Assembly (NCBI RefSeq): GCF_009707865.1
Contig: NZ_WMBA01000007.1
Location: forward strand, 111,142-175,141
Direction of reading: 5' to 3'
Length of the DNA: 64,000 nucleotides
Origin: Amycolatopsis pithecellobii
GTDB lineage: Bacteria; Actinomycetota; Actinomycetes; Mycobacteriales; Pseudonocardiaceae
Positions 34,705-42,607 of the stretch are shown piece by piece. Below the pieces are notes generated by a model that saw only the letters and a program-made list of their open reading frames with translations, searched no databases and had not been told where the DNA came from. Position numbers and translations under genes: made by a program. Numbering within the stretch: position 1 is the first letter of the stretch; each line of letters opens with the position of its first letter.

Positions 34705-35535
34705 ATGGCTGACCCGACAGATCTGCTTTCGCCCACGCTGTTGTCCGGAAAGACCGCGTTTGTCACCGGCGGTGGCAGCGGCATCAACCTGGGAATCGCC
34801 GCCACGTTCGCGCGGCTCGGCGCCGCGGTCGCGATCTGCGGACGGTCGCAGGAACGTCTCGACGGGGCCGCCGAAAAACTACGGGCGCTCGGGGCGAAAG
34901 TGTGTGCCGTGGCCGCCGACGTTCGCGACCCCGCCGCCGTGACCGACGCGTTCGCCAGGAGCGCCGACGAGCTGGGACCGGCGTCGGTCGTGGTCTCCGG
35001 GGCCGCCGGCAACTTCGTCGCGCCGGCCGAGAAGATCAGCCCGAACGGCTTCCGCACCGTGGTCGATATCGACCTGCTCGGCAGCTGGCACACCGCCAGT
35101 GCCGCGTTTCAGCAGCTGCGCGAAACCCGGGGCACGCTGCTGTTCATCTCGGCCGCGCAGGCGTCCGTGCCTTTCGCCTACCAGGCGCACGTCGGTGCCG
35201 CGAAGGCCGGTGTCGACCACCTGATGCGAAACCTCGCCCTGGAGTGGAGCCGCTACGGCATCCGCTGCAACTCCATCGCCCCCGGACCGATCGCCGACAC
35301 CGAAGGGATGCGCCGCCTCGAACAGGCCGCCGACAAGGACACCTGGCTCAAGATGATCCCCCTCGGCCGCTACGGCGCCGCCGAGGAGATCGGCGTGATG
35401 GCCTCGGTGCTCGCCTCACCCCTCGGCGGTTTCGTCACCGGCGCCCACATCGTCGTCGACGGCGGACAAGGACTCATGGGCTCCTCCACCTTCAACGACG
35501 CCGTCGCGGCAACGCTCAACGCTTCGCCGCGCTGA
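34705..35535 (+). CDS. SDR, 2,4-dienoyl-CoA reductase-like
   Basis: The 276-residue SDR shows the unusual glycine motif VTGGGSGINLGIA, which marks peroxisomal-type 2,4-dienoyl-CoA reductases, and the SxxK-like segment HVGAAKAGVDHL in place of a classical YxxxK. That replacement is known in the dienoyl-CoA reductase group. It would reduce a conjugated dienoyl-CoA with NADPH. It follows the acyl-CoA ligase in the same operon and overlaps the convergent LysR gene by 20 bases. Confidence 0.85.
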   Translation: MADPTDLLSPTLLSGKTAFVTGGGSGINLGIAATFARLGAAVAICGRSQERLDGAAEKLRALGAKVCAVAADVRDPAAVTDAFARSADELGPASVVVSGAAGNFVAPAEKISPNGFRTVVDIDLLGSWHTASAAFQQLRETRGTLLFISAAQASVPFAYQAHVGAAKAGVDHLMRNLALEWSRYGIRCNSIAPGPIADTEGMRRLEQAADKDTWLKMIPLGRYGAAEEIGVMASVLASPLGGFVTGAHIVVDGGQGLMGSSTFNDAVAATLNASPR

Positions 35536-36418
35536 CGCCGATGCCCGACCAATCCTGCCGCTTCAGCTGGTCCAACAAGGCGGTCTCCGCCCGGCCCGCC
35601 GCACGGCGCAAGCCCGCGATCACCGGCTCCGACAGGGCCGGGCGGAGCGGGCGAGTCAGGTGTTCGAAACCGTCGGGGATCGCGGAGGACGGCGCGATGG
35701 TGACGCCGAGGCCTTCCGAAGCGAGCCGCACCGCGGTCGAGATCTGCGAGGCCCGGCCGACCGTCCGCGGGGCGAGACCGTGGTCGGCGAGCAGGCGCGC
35801 CAGGTACTCGTCGAGCTTGCTGGTGCGGCGGAAGCGCACCCACCCTTCGGCCGCGAGATCTTCGAGGATGAGCGACTTGCGCCGGCGAAGAAGTGGGTGG
35901 CCTTGCGGTAGCACGGCAACGTACGACTCCTTGCCCAGCGGATGGATGTCGAAGGTGCATCCCGGCGGGATCTCGTGCACCAGGAGCAGGTCGAGCGTGC
36001 CCTGCCGCGCGAGCCGTTCCATGTCCGTGGGGTCGGGTTCCTCGTGAATGGTGACCTGCAGATGGGGATGACGGCGGCGCAGCTCGCCGAGCGCGCGCGG
36101 AAGCTGGCGGGCCCCGAGTCCCATGTGGACGGCGATGATCAGCTCGCCCGTCAGGTCGCCGTCGGCGGCGCGGGCCGCGATGAACGCGCGCCGGGAGGCG
36201 GTGGCGGCAACCTCTGCCTCCACCAGGAAGGCCCGCCCGGCCACGGTCGGCGTCATGCCCTGCGGGGTCCGCGTGAACAGGCGCACCCCGACCTGCTTTT
36301 CCAAGGTGCCGATCTGCTGGGACAGCGACGGCTGCGTCAATCCCAGCCGCTCGGCCGCCGCCGTGATGCTGCCCTCCTCGGCCACAGTCAGCGCGTACTC
36401 GTACTGCCGCAGGTTCAT
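35516..36418 (-). CDS. LysR-family transcriptional regulator
   Basis: The 300-residue protein has the N-terminal LysR helix-turn-helix (EYALTVAEEGSITAAAERLG and LTQPSLSQQIGTLEKQVG) and a periplasmic-binding-type effector domain. The ATG at 36418 gives the normal MNLRQYEYAL start; an upstream extension would run through the LysR box. It is divergent from the SDR at 36546 with ATAG-N7-CTAT boxes between. The same box type stands before the SDR at 38360, so both are likely targets. The inducer is unknown. Confidence 0.93.
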   Translation of the reverse strand: MNLRQYEYALTVAEEGSITAAAERLGLTQPSLSQQIGTLEKQVGVRLFTRTPQGMTPTVAGRAFLVEAEVAATASRRAFIAARAADGDLTGELIIAVHMGLGARQLPRALGELRRRHPHLQVTIHEEPDPTDMERLARQGTLDLLLVHEIPPGCTFDIHPLGKESYVAVLPQGHPLLRRRKSLILEDLAAEGWVRFRRTSKLDEYLARLLADHGLAPRTVGRASQISTAVRLASEGLGVTIAPSSAIPDGFEHLTRPLRPALSEPVIAGLRRAAGRAETALLDQLKRQDWSGIGVSAAKR

Positions 36419-36432
36419 CCGGAGCCGCCTCG

Positions 36433-36486
36433 CCACATAGAAGTGTTCTATGTGGATCATAGTAGCCAACTCTTTGCGCCTATGCC
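36433..36486. promoter_or_regulatory. LysR box and 15-base element in the divergent promoter
   Basis: CCACATAGAA-GTG-TTCTATGTGG (36433-36455) is a perfect 10-3-10 palindrome containing ATAG-N7-CTAT, the LysR T-N11-A form. CTTTGCGCCTATGCC (36472-36486) follows and reappears in reverse orientation at 39197-39211. Confidence 0.75.
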
Positions 36487-36545
36487 TGGCGATGCGTAGC
36501 TTGTGGACTGCAAGTGCCAGTTCACGCCGGGAAAAAGGAGAAAGA

Positions 36546-37295
36546 ATGCGTCTCGCCGACAAGGTAGCTCTGGTCACGGGTGGCGGAGCGGGCCTCGGCC
36601 TGGCGATAGCCGAGAGATTCGCAGCCGAAGGCGCCCACGTCTACATCACGGGCCGCCGGAAGGAAGTTCTCGACGACGCAACGGCTTCCATCGAGGGCCG
36701 GGTCACGGCGGTCGCCGCGGACTCCACGTCGTCGAGTGATCTCGACGGCCTGGCCGAGACCATCAGAAGGGAAAGCGGGCGTCTCGATGTGCTCGTCGCG
36801 AATGCGGGCATGATCGAGCGGGCGGATTTCGGCGAGGTGACCGAGGATCATTTCGACCGTACGTTCGATATCAATGCGCGCGGCACGATGTTCACCGTCC
36901 AGACGGCGCTGCCACTCATGCCGGCCGGCGGCTCGATCATCCTGGTGGGCTCGATCCAGGGGTTCAAGGGACTCCCCGGGTCCACCACCTACAGCGCGGC
37001 GAAGGCGGCCGTGCGCTCCTACGCGCGTGTGTGGGCGGCCGAGTTCGGCGGCCGGGGGCTGCGGGTCAACGTGCTGACCCCCGGCCCGTTCGACACAGCC
37101 ATCATCGACGGGCAGGCTGAGTACTTCGGGCAGGACCCGGCAGCGCTGCGCGCCCAGATGGCCACGCACGTTCCCATGGGCCGCCTCGGACGCCCTGAGG
37201 AGCTCGCCGGCGCGGCACTGTTCCTAGCCTCGGATGACAGCAGTTTCATGACCGGTGCAGAGCTCTGCATAGATGGCGGTATGGCTCAGGTGTAG
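36546..37295 (+). CDS. Short-chain dehydrogenase/reductase
   Basis: A classical 249-residue SDR: TGGGAGLGLAIAERFA, VLVANAGMIERA, catalytic Ser in LVGSIQGFKG, YSAAK pair and FMTGAELCIDGGMAQV. TGRRKE after strand 2 points to NADP(H). The ATG has GGAG upstream and lies beyond the LysR box, so activation by the divergent LysR protein is likely. The downstream MDR gene is 34 bases away in the same direction. Confidence 0.9.
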   Translation: MRLADKVALVTGGGAGLGLAIAERFAAEGAHVYITGRRKEVLDDATASIEGRVTAVAADSTSSSDLDGLAETIRRESGRLDVLVANAGMIERADFGEVTEDHFDRTFDINARGTMFTVQTALPLMPAGGSIILVGSIQGFKGLPGSTTYSAAKAAVRSYARVWAAEFGGRGLRVNVLTPGPFDTAIIDGQAEYFGQDPAALRAQMATHVPMGRLGRPEELAGAALFLASDDSSFMTGAELCIDGGMAQV

Positions 37296-37329
37296 CCGCC
37301 GCCGGCAACCAGCGATTTCGGAGGAACAC

Positions 37330-38301
37330 ATGCGACGCGTGGTCTGCGAGGCGTTCGGCGATCCCCTTGCCCTGCGGGTGGTGGAGGAGCCGACACCGTG
37401 GCCGGGGCCCGGTGAGGTGCTCATCGAGCCGGCGGCCGTCAGCGCCAGCTTCGTGGACGGGCTCGTCGTTCGCGGCGCCTACCAGGTCCGGCCGCCGTTG
37501 CCGTTCACGCCGGGCACCTGCGTGGCCGGGCGGGTGGCCGCGGTGGGCGACGGCGTCGAGACCCCGCCCGTCGGGACCACGGTGGCGGCGGTGCTCAGCC
37601 ATTTCGGCGGCTACACCTCCCACATCGTGGTGCCTGCCGAGGTCGCCGTCCCGGTGCCCGGCGCCGTGTCCGTCGATGTCGCCGCGGCCATGGAGAGCTA
37701 CCTGACACTGGCCTTCGCGACCACGCATCGCATCACGATCGAGGCAGGCGACCACGTCGTCGTCCTCGGCGCGAGCGGGGGCATCGGGTCAGCCGCGGTC
37801 GATACGGCACGCAGTCTCGGCGCCCACGTCATCGCGGTGGCCTCGACTGAGGACAAACGCGCCGCGGCCAAGGAGACCGGGGCCGACGTGGTCCTCGGCT
37901 ACGACAATCTCAAGGACGACATCCGCACCGCCACCGACGGCGGCGCGGATGTGGTCATCGACCCGGTCGGCGGGCCGGCGGCGGAAAGCGCGCTCCGTGC
38001 GCTGGCGCCGGGCGGACGCTTCTGCGTGCTCGGCTTCGCGTCCGGCGACATCCCGCGGTTGCCGTCCAACATCGTCTTGCTGCGCAACCGTTCCGTCATC
38101 GGCATCGACTGGGGACACTGGTCACGCGAAGCCGGGGGAACCCCCGGCAACGCGAAGCTGCTCGCCGATGTCCTCGCCAACGTGGCGCGTGGCCGGCTGC
38201 ATCCCGGACAGCCCTCGACCGCGCCACTCACCGACGCCGGCCGGGTGCTCCAGCTGTTCGGCGAACGCCGCGCGGTCGGCAGGTACGTGCTGCATCCCTG
38301 A
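37330..38301 (+). CDS. Quinone-oxidoreductase-like MDR protein (NADPH:quinone reductase type)
   Basis: The 323-residue zinc-free medium-chain reductase has a GroES-like N-terminus (PGPGEVLIEPAAVSASFVDG, PFTPGTCVAGRVAAVGDGVE). Its NADPH motif is GASGGIGSAAVDTARSLGA and the segment DVVIDPVGGPAAESALRALA follows. The zinc-ligand Cys residues of alcohol dehydrogenases are absent. Such enzymes reduce quinones or enones, including alpha,beta-unsaturated acyl-CoA or ketones. GAGGAA precedes the ATG. Confidence 0.9.
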   Translation: MRRVVCEAFGDPLALRVVEEPTPWPGPGEVLIEPAAVSASFVDGLVVRGAYQVRPPLPFTPGTCVAGRVAAVGDGVETPPVGTTVAAVLSHFGGYTSHIVVPAEVAVPVPGAVSVDVAAAMESYLTLAFATTHRITIEAGDHVVVLGASGGIGSAAVDTARSLGAHVIAVASTEDKRAAAKETGADVVLGYDNLKDDIRTATDGGADVVIDPVGGPAAESALRALAPGGRFCVLGFASGDIPRLPSNIVLLRNRSVIGIDWGHWSREAGGTPGNAKLLADVLANVARGRLHPGQPSTAPLTDAGRVLQLFGERRAVGRYVLHP

Positions 38302-38310
38302 TCCGGCAAG

Positions 38311-38354
38311 TGGCCGCGAAGATCGACGAACCGTCGTCTCGACCTTCGCGGCCA
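38311..38354. terminator. Bidirectional terminator hairpin
   Basis: TGGCCGCGAAG (38311-38321) pairs perfectly with CTTCGCGGCCA (38344-38354), and TCGA on both inner sides nearly extends the stem. It sits between the convergent stops at 38301 and 38360. Confidence 0.75.
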
Positions 38355-38359
38355 GGGAA

Positions 38360-39127
38360 TCAGCTCCGAAGGCCGCCTGACGCGGTGAGGCGTTCACCGG
38401 TGACCCACCCGGCGTCGTCGGAGGCGAAGAACACCGCGACCTTCGCCAGGTCTTCCGGCTGGCCCAGGCGCCCCAGCGGCGTGTTCTCGATCATCACTTT
38501 CTCGGCGTCGCTTCCGATGAAGTCCACAGCACGGATGCCCTCGGTCTCCACGGCGCCCGGCGCGAGAGTGTTGACCCTGATCCCGCGCGGGCCGAGCTCG
38601 GCTGCCAGCACCCGGGTGAGAGCGTCGACAGCGCCCTTGGTGGCGGCGTAGACGGACATCCCGGGGAACGCGCGAGCGCTGTCGAGCGACCCGACATTGA
38701 TGATCGAACCGCCGTCGGGCCCGAAATGCTTGAGCGCCTCCTGGATCGTGAGGATGGGCCCGAGCACGTTGACCGACAGCTGGTGCGAAATGTGTTCCTG
38801 CGTCGCGGCTTCGATCGGCTCCGTATGCCACACCCCGGCGTTGTTGACCACGACGTCCAGCCGGCCGTAGGTGCGCACGGCCTCGTCGAAAACGCGTTCG
38901 ACATCCCCGGAAACGGAGACGTCACCCTGCGCCGCGACCGCTGTCCCTCCACCGTCGCGGATGTCACTGACCACCTTCTGCGCCCTCACGGCGTCAGAGG
39001 CGTAGTTCACCACCACCGAGGCCCCGGCGGCGGCGAACTCTTTCGCGATGCCTGCCCCGATTCCCTTGGCAGCGCCGGTCACGAGCGCGACCTTTCCTTG
39101 CAACCTGTTCGAAGTGCTACCAGTCAT
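38360..39127 (-). CDS. Short-chain dehydrogenase/reductase (FabG-like)
   Basis: The 255-residue classical SDR has TGAAKGIGAGIAKEFAAAGA, VVVNNAGVWH, Ser in INVGSLDSAR, YAATK pair and VTGERLTASGGLRS. VNYASD after strand 2 fits NADP(H) ketoreductases. Its promoter region carries a LysR box and the 15-base element shared with the LysR/SDR divergent promoter. Confidence 0.9.
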   Translation of the reverse strand: MTGSTSNRLQGKVALVTGAAKGIGAGIAKEFAAAGASVVVNYASDAVRAQKVVSDIRDGGGTAVAAQGDVSVSGDVERVFDEAVRTYGRLDVVVNNAGVWHTEPIEAATQEHISHQLSVNVLGPILTIQEALKHFGPDGGSIINVGSLDSARAFPGMSVYAATKGAVDALTRVLAAELGPRGIRVNTLAPGAVETEGIRAVDFIGSDAEKVMIENTPLGRLGQPEDLAKVAVFFASDDAGWVTGERLTASGGLRS

Positions 39128-39196
39128 GACTTCCGTTTCTCTCGTCCCGGCACCGGAACGTGCCCGGTGCCGCGAGAGCGAGAGTAGATATTCGAA

Positions 39197-39247
39197 GGCA
39201 TAGGCGCAAAGTGACTCTGTTTATGTTCCACATAGGCAGAACCTATG
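39197..39247. promoter_or_regulatory. Second LysR box with inverted 15-base element
   Basis: GGCATAGGCGCAAAG (39197-39211) is the reverse complement of the element at 36472-36486. CATAGG-CAGAA-CCTATG (39231-39247) is a palindrome containing ATAG-N7-CTAT. Both lie upstream of the SDR starting at 39127. Confidence 0.7.
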
Positions 39248-39253
39248 CAGCAC

Positions 39254-40015
39254 CTACAGCGACCAGCCTCCGTCGACGAGCTGCGCTGTCCCGGTGATGA
39301 ACGAGCTTTCGTCACTCGCGAGGAACACGGCGAGGGCCGCCACTTCGCCGGTTTCGCCCAGCCGCCCCATCGGATGAGTGTCCGTCAGCTGCTGCAGTGC
39401 CTCCTCCGCCGAGGAGCCGCCAGCTTCGGCAAAGGCGCCGGACTCGAGCCGGGCCAGCAGCGAAGGGGAGAGGATCGGCCCGGGCGCGATGCAGTTGCAC
39501 CGGATGTTCTGTCGCACGAAATCCAAGGCGATCGCCCGGGTCAGCGCCGCGATGGCGCCCTTCGTCGCCGTGTAGGCGTACCTGTTGACGCCGCCCCGGG
39601 CCAGCCCGTGGGTGGAGGCCACGTTGATGATCGACCCGCCCCCCGATTCGAGCATGCCGGGCAGGAACGCCCGCACGGTCCGGTGCACGGACTTCGCGTT
39701 CACCGCGAAGGACATGTCCCAGTCGTCGTCCGAGCAGTCCAGGACCGAACCGTGGTGCACGATGGCAGCGACGTTGAACAGCACGTCCACCGGCCCCACG
39801 GACCCGGCGATTTCCTTGATGGCGTTGGGGTTCGTGACGTCGAGAACCGCTGTGGTCACGCCATCGAGGCCGTCGAGCCCGGCCAGCGCCTCCGCGTCGA
39901 CGTCGGTGGCGATCACGGTGGCGCCCTCCCGGGCGAACGCTTCGGCCGATGCGCGACCGATGCCGAGCGCCGCCCCGGTGATGAACGCCTTCTTGCCTTG
40001 CAGTCGTCGACTCAC
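39254..40015 (-). CDS. Short-chain dehydrogenase/reductase (DHRS6/BDH2-like)
   Basis: The 253-residue SDR has ITGAALGIGRASAEAFAREG, acidic Asp in VIATDVDAEA that favours NAD(H), the altered strand-4 motif VLFNVAAIVHHG, Ser in INVASTHGLA, YTATK pair and FITGTAQLVDGGWSL. The FNVA form and the length match type-2 hydroxybutyrate dehydrogenase relatives. It is the last of three minus-strand genes beginning at 41890, with a 34-base gap from the hydrolase. Confidence 0.9.
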   Translation of the reverse strand: MSRRLQGKKAFITGAALGIGRASAEAFAREGATVIATDVDAEALAGLDGLDGVTTAVLDVTNPNAIKEIAGSVGPVDVLFNVAAIVHHGSVLDCSDDDWDMSFAVNAKSVHRTVRAFLPGMLESGGGSIINVASTHGLARGGVNRYAYTATKGAIAALTRAIALDFVRQNIRCNCIAPGPILSPSLLARLESGAFAEAGGSSAEEALQQLTDTHPMGRLGETGEVAALAVFLASDESSFITGTAQLVDGGWSL

Positions 40016-40049
40016 GTGTGCTTACCCTCGGTTCTCGTCGATGCCGGCG

Positions 40050-41060
40050 TCAGTGTGCTTCGCTTGCGGGCGCCCAGGTTCGCGCACGGGCGGCGAGCCA
40101 GTCCGTCGCCGCGGCGAACCAGACGTCCGAGTTGAGCTGCAGGTTCAGGTCGTGGCCCGAGTCGCGGAGCACGAACACCTCGAGCTGCGCTTCCGGCGCG
40201 TAGTACTTGGCCTCGGCGGCGCGCACCGACTCCGCGGTGGAACAGTCGACCGCGTCGGGTCCACACCAGACGATGTCGTGGTCACCGACGGCCACGAGGG
40301 TAGGCACGGCGACGCCGCGGGTTGTGTCGTCGGTCTGCCACCGTTCCAGGTGGGCCATCTCGCTGAACGACACCGTCTCCTTCAACTCCTCGTCGAGCGC
40401 GATGACAGCGGGATCGGCATTCTCGGCCAGGTAGAGCATCTCCGCGCGGGTACCGGGTTTGCTGGTCTTGTATCCGTCGTCGAGGTGCGCGAACTTCGGC
40501 TCCTGCGAAGCCGCGTACGCGGCGATGTTCCCGCCCATCGCGGCGGCGCCGGCCGGGCTGGTGGTGTGCAGGGCGGACGTGAGGATCAGGGCGTCGACAT
40601 CGCCGTGGACCGCGGCCGCGCGGGACGCCACGAGCGTTCCGTAGGAGTGGCCGGCGAGGACGACCCGCTCGAAGGGCCGGCCGAGGCTCCCGTCGCGCAG
40701 CGCGGTCACGAGCTGGTGGATCACGAAGGCGTTGGAGTCCAGGTCGACCCGCGTGCTGTGCGGTCGCGTACTGCGCCCGTTTCCGATGCGGTCGACGTTC
40801 AGCGTCGCGTACCCCCGGGAAACCATGTGGTCGACGTAGGAATAGCGCTCCGGCTGGTACGGGAAGTCCCAGTAGGTGCCGTTGTAGATTGCTCCGTGCA
40901 GGAGAACCTGGACGACGGTGGGTGCGCCATCGGCCGGCACGCACAGTTCGGCGTAGACCTCGTGTTCCGTTGGTTCTCCCGGCGCCAGGCTCACCGGAAT
41001 GTGCAGTTCTCGCATTTCGATGCCGAGTTCTTGCTTGTGTCCCAGGTCCGGCGTCGCCAT
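40050..41060 (-). CDS. Alpha/beta hydrolase
   Basis: From ATG 41060 (GGGAG upstream) the protein has 336 residues. It shows the oxyanion segment VLLHGAIYNGTYWDFPYQPE, nucleophile elbow AGHSYGTLVA, an acid in VAVGDHDIVWCGPD and the catalytic His in RDSGHDLNLQL. The cap region is large. The substrate is an unknown ester, lactone or C-C hydrolysis substrate. It lies between two SDR genes on the same strand, consistent with ring opening or ester cleavage inside a catabolic chain. Confidence 0.87.
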   Translation of the reverse strand: MATPDLGHKQELGIEMRELHIPVSLAPGEPTEHEVYAELCVPADGAPTVVQVLLHGAIYNGTYWDFPYQPERYSYVDHMVSRGYATLNVDRIGNGRSTRPHSTRVDLDSNAFVIHQLVTALRDGSLGRPFERVVLAGHSYGTLVASRAAAVHGDVDALILTSALHTTSPAGAAAMGGNIAAYAASQEPKFAHLDDGYKTSKPGTRAEMLYLAENADPAVIALDEELKETVSFSEMAHLERWQTDDTTRGVAVPTLVAVGDHDIVWCGPDAVDCSTAESVRAAEAKYYAPEAQLEVFVLRDSGHDLNLQLNSDVWFAAATDWLAARARTWAPASEAH

Positions 41061-41089
41061 GTGAACTCCCGAATAGTCGGCCGAATCAT

Positions 41090-41890
41090 TTACCATTTCA
41101 GTGAAACCCCGCCGTCGACGACGAGGTCCGCGCCCGTGATGTAGCGGGCTTCGTCGCTGGCGAGGAATACGGCTGCCCAGGCGATGTCCCAGCCCGTGCC
41201 CCCCAGTCCCAAAGGCACCTCGGCCGCACGCGTCCGCCACATCTGTTCGGTATCGCCGGAGTAGAGACCGTTTTCGCGGGCGACTTTTTCGATGAGCGGG
41301 GTCTGCATCATGCCCGGGAGAATCGCGTTGACGCGGATTCCCAGCGGAGCGACCTCCACGGCGGTGGTCCTGGTCAGGTGCAGCACGGCCGCTTTCGACG
41401 CGTAATACGCGGAATAAGGCATGCCCATGTAGCGAATTCCGGAGATCGACGCGATATTCACGATCGCGCCGCTGTGCTGCTGGGCCATGACCGGAATCAC
41501 GTGCTTCATCGTGAGGAAAGCGGACTTGACGTTCACGCTCATGACCCGGTCCCACACGGACTCGTCGAGATCCTGCACCGAACCGAACTCGGCGATGCCG
41601 ACGTTGTTGTGCAGGATGTCGATGGTGCCGGTCGCCCGCTCGCATTCGGCGACCACGCGAGCGACGTCCTCGGCTTTGGTCGCATCCGCGGCCGCGGCGT
41701 AGGCCTTGATGCCTTCCGCGCGGGCGAGGGACGCCGTCTCCTCGGCGGCGTCGCGGTTCACGTCCACGCAGAACACCGCGGCGCCCTCACGTGCGAAAGC
41801 GACCGCTGCCGCCTTGCCGTTGCCCCAGCCCGGACCTACCGAGCCCGCTCCGAAGACCAGTGCGGCCTTGCCTGCCAGACGTTCCGCCAT
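41090..41890 (-). CDS. Short-chain dehydrogenase/reductase
   Basis: The 266-residue SDR has an atypical first loop, VFGAGSVGPGWGNGKAAAVA, with extra residues between the glycines. VFCVDVNRDA suggests NAD(H). It also has ILHNNVGIAEFG, Ser in VNIASISGIR, YYASK pair and YITGADLVVDGGVSLKW. It is the promoter-proximal gene of the minus-strand set, directly after a divergent region with AAGTGT-type operators shared with the SnoaL/LLM genes. Confidence 0.9.
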   Translation of the reverse strand: MAERLAGKAALVFGAGSVGPGWGNGKAAAVAFAREGAAVFCVDVNRDAAEETASLARAEGIKAYAAAADATKAEDVARVVAECERATGTIDILHNNVGIAEFGSVQDLDESVWDRVMSVNVKSAFLTMKHVIPVMAQQHSGAIVNIASISGIRYMGMPYSAYYASKAAVLHLTRTTAVEVAPLGIRVNAILPGMMQTPLIEKVARENGLYSGDTEQMWRTRAAEVPLGLGGTGWDIAWAAVFLASDEARYITGADLVVDGGVSLKW

Positions 41891-41954
41891 TGGAACTCCC
41901 TCCGAGCCGCGTACGCGGCGCCTCGATCGGGGGAGGCTATCACGGTCGACGAAT

Positions 41955-42037
41955 TAGTGTCAGCACTTTTACGCTCCTTGCGTCTTCAGTTGCCCCACTA
42001 CATGGGTTTGCACCCATAATATGTTGACACTTATACT
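41955..42037. promoter_or_regulatory. Divergent operator region with two AAGTGT-type sites and a third palindrome
   Basis: TAGTGT-CA-GCACTT (41955-41968) and ATATGT-TG-ACACTT (42019-42032) each match AAGTGT-N2-ACACTT with two mismatches. ATGGGT-TTGC-ACCCAT (42002-42017) is a separate perfect palindrome. TTGCAC (42008-42013) and TATACT (42032-42037) form a possible promoter with an 18-base spacer reading toward 42068. Confidence 0.55.
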
Positions 42038-42067
42038 GGCTGGGCGTTGATCGAACGGAGGTGCGCC

Positions 42068-42607
42068 GTGAGCGAGCCGGGGGATGCGCTGGCCGAGGTC
42101 CTTGCCCAGCTGGCCATCAGGGACGCCCTGTACCGGTTCTGCCGTGGCGTCGACCGGGGTGACGCGGACGCCATGTTCAGTGCGTTCCATCCCGACGCGA
42201 CCGACAGCCATGGCCCAGGCGGCCCGGAGCACATCGTCCCGATGCTGGTGCAACGCTTCGACGAGACTCCGCGCGTGGGCCAGCATCACATCACCAACGT
42301 CCACGCCGTCGTCGATGGCGACGTCGCCGCGGTGGAGAGCTACTTCCTCCTGTTCAACGCGCAGTCCGAGGAGCGCGGCGGAGAACACGAGCTCGTCGGC
42401 GGGCGCTACCTGGACCGGTTCGAGCGCCGGAACGGCGAGTGGCGGATCGCCGCCCGGGAGATCGTCGTAGACGTGGCGCGTTCACCCCTTTTCGGATCGG
42501 ATCTGGCCGGCGCGCTGCCGTACGTCACGGGTGGCCGTCGCGAAAAGGATCCGTCGGCCGCGCTGTTCACGCAGGTGCGAAACCAAGCGAGAGTCGAGGA
42601 AAAGTGA
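42068..42607 (+). CDS. SnoaL-like nuclear transport factor 2-fold protein
   Basis: GTG at 42068 has GGAGG upstream. The 179-residue protein opens with the SnoaL_4-type helix LAIRDALYRFCRGVDRGDAD and continues with AFHPDATDSHGPGGPE and HITNVHAVVDGD. The cone-shaped fold serves dehydratases, isomerases and ring-hydroxylating dioxygenase small subunits; the Asp/His pattern here fits the stand-alone bile-acid dehydratase/SnoaL type. It overlaps the downstream flavin oxidoreductase by GTGA. Confidence 0.83.
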   Translation: MSEPGDALAEVLAQLAIRDALYRFCRGVDRGDADAMFSAFHPDATDSHGPGGPEHIVPMLVQRFDETPRVGQHHITNVHAVVDGDVAAVESYFLLFNAQSEERGGEHELVGGRYLDRFERRNGEWRIAAREIVVDVARSPLFGSDLAGALPYVTGGRREKDPSAALFTQVRNQARVEEK

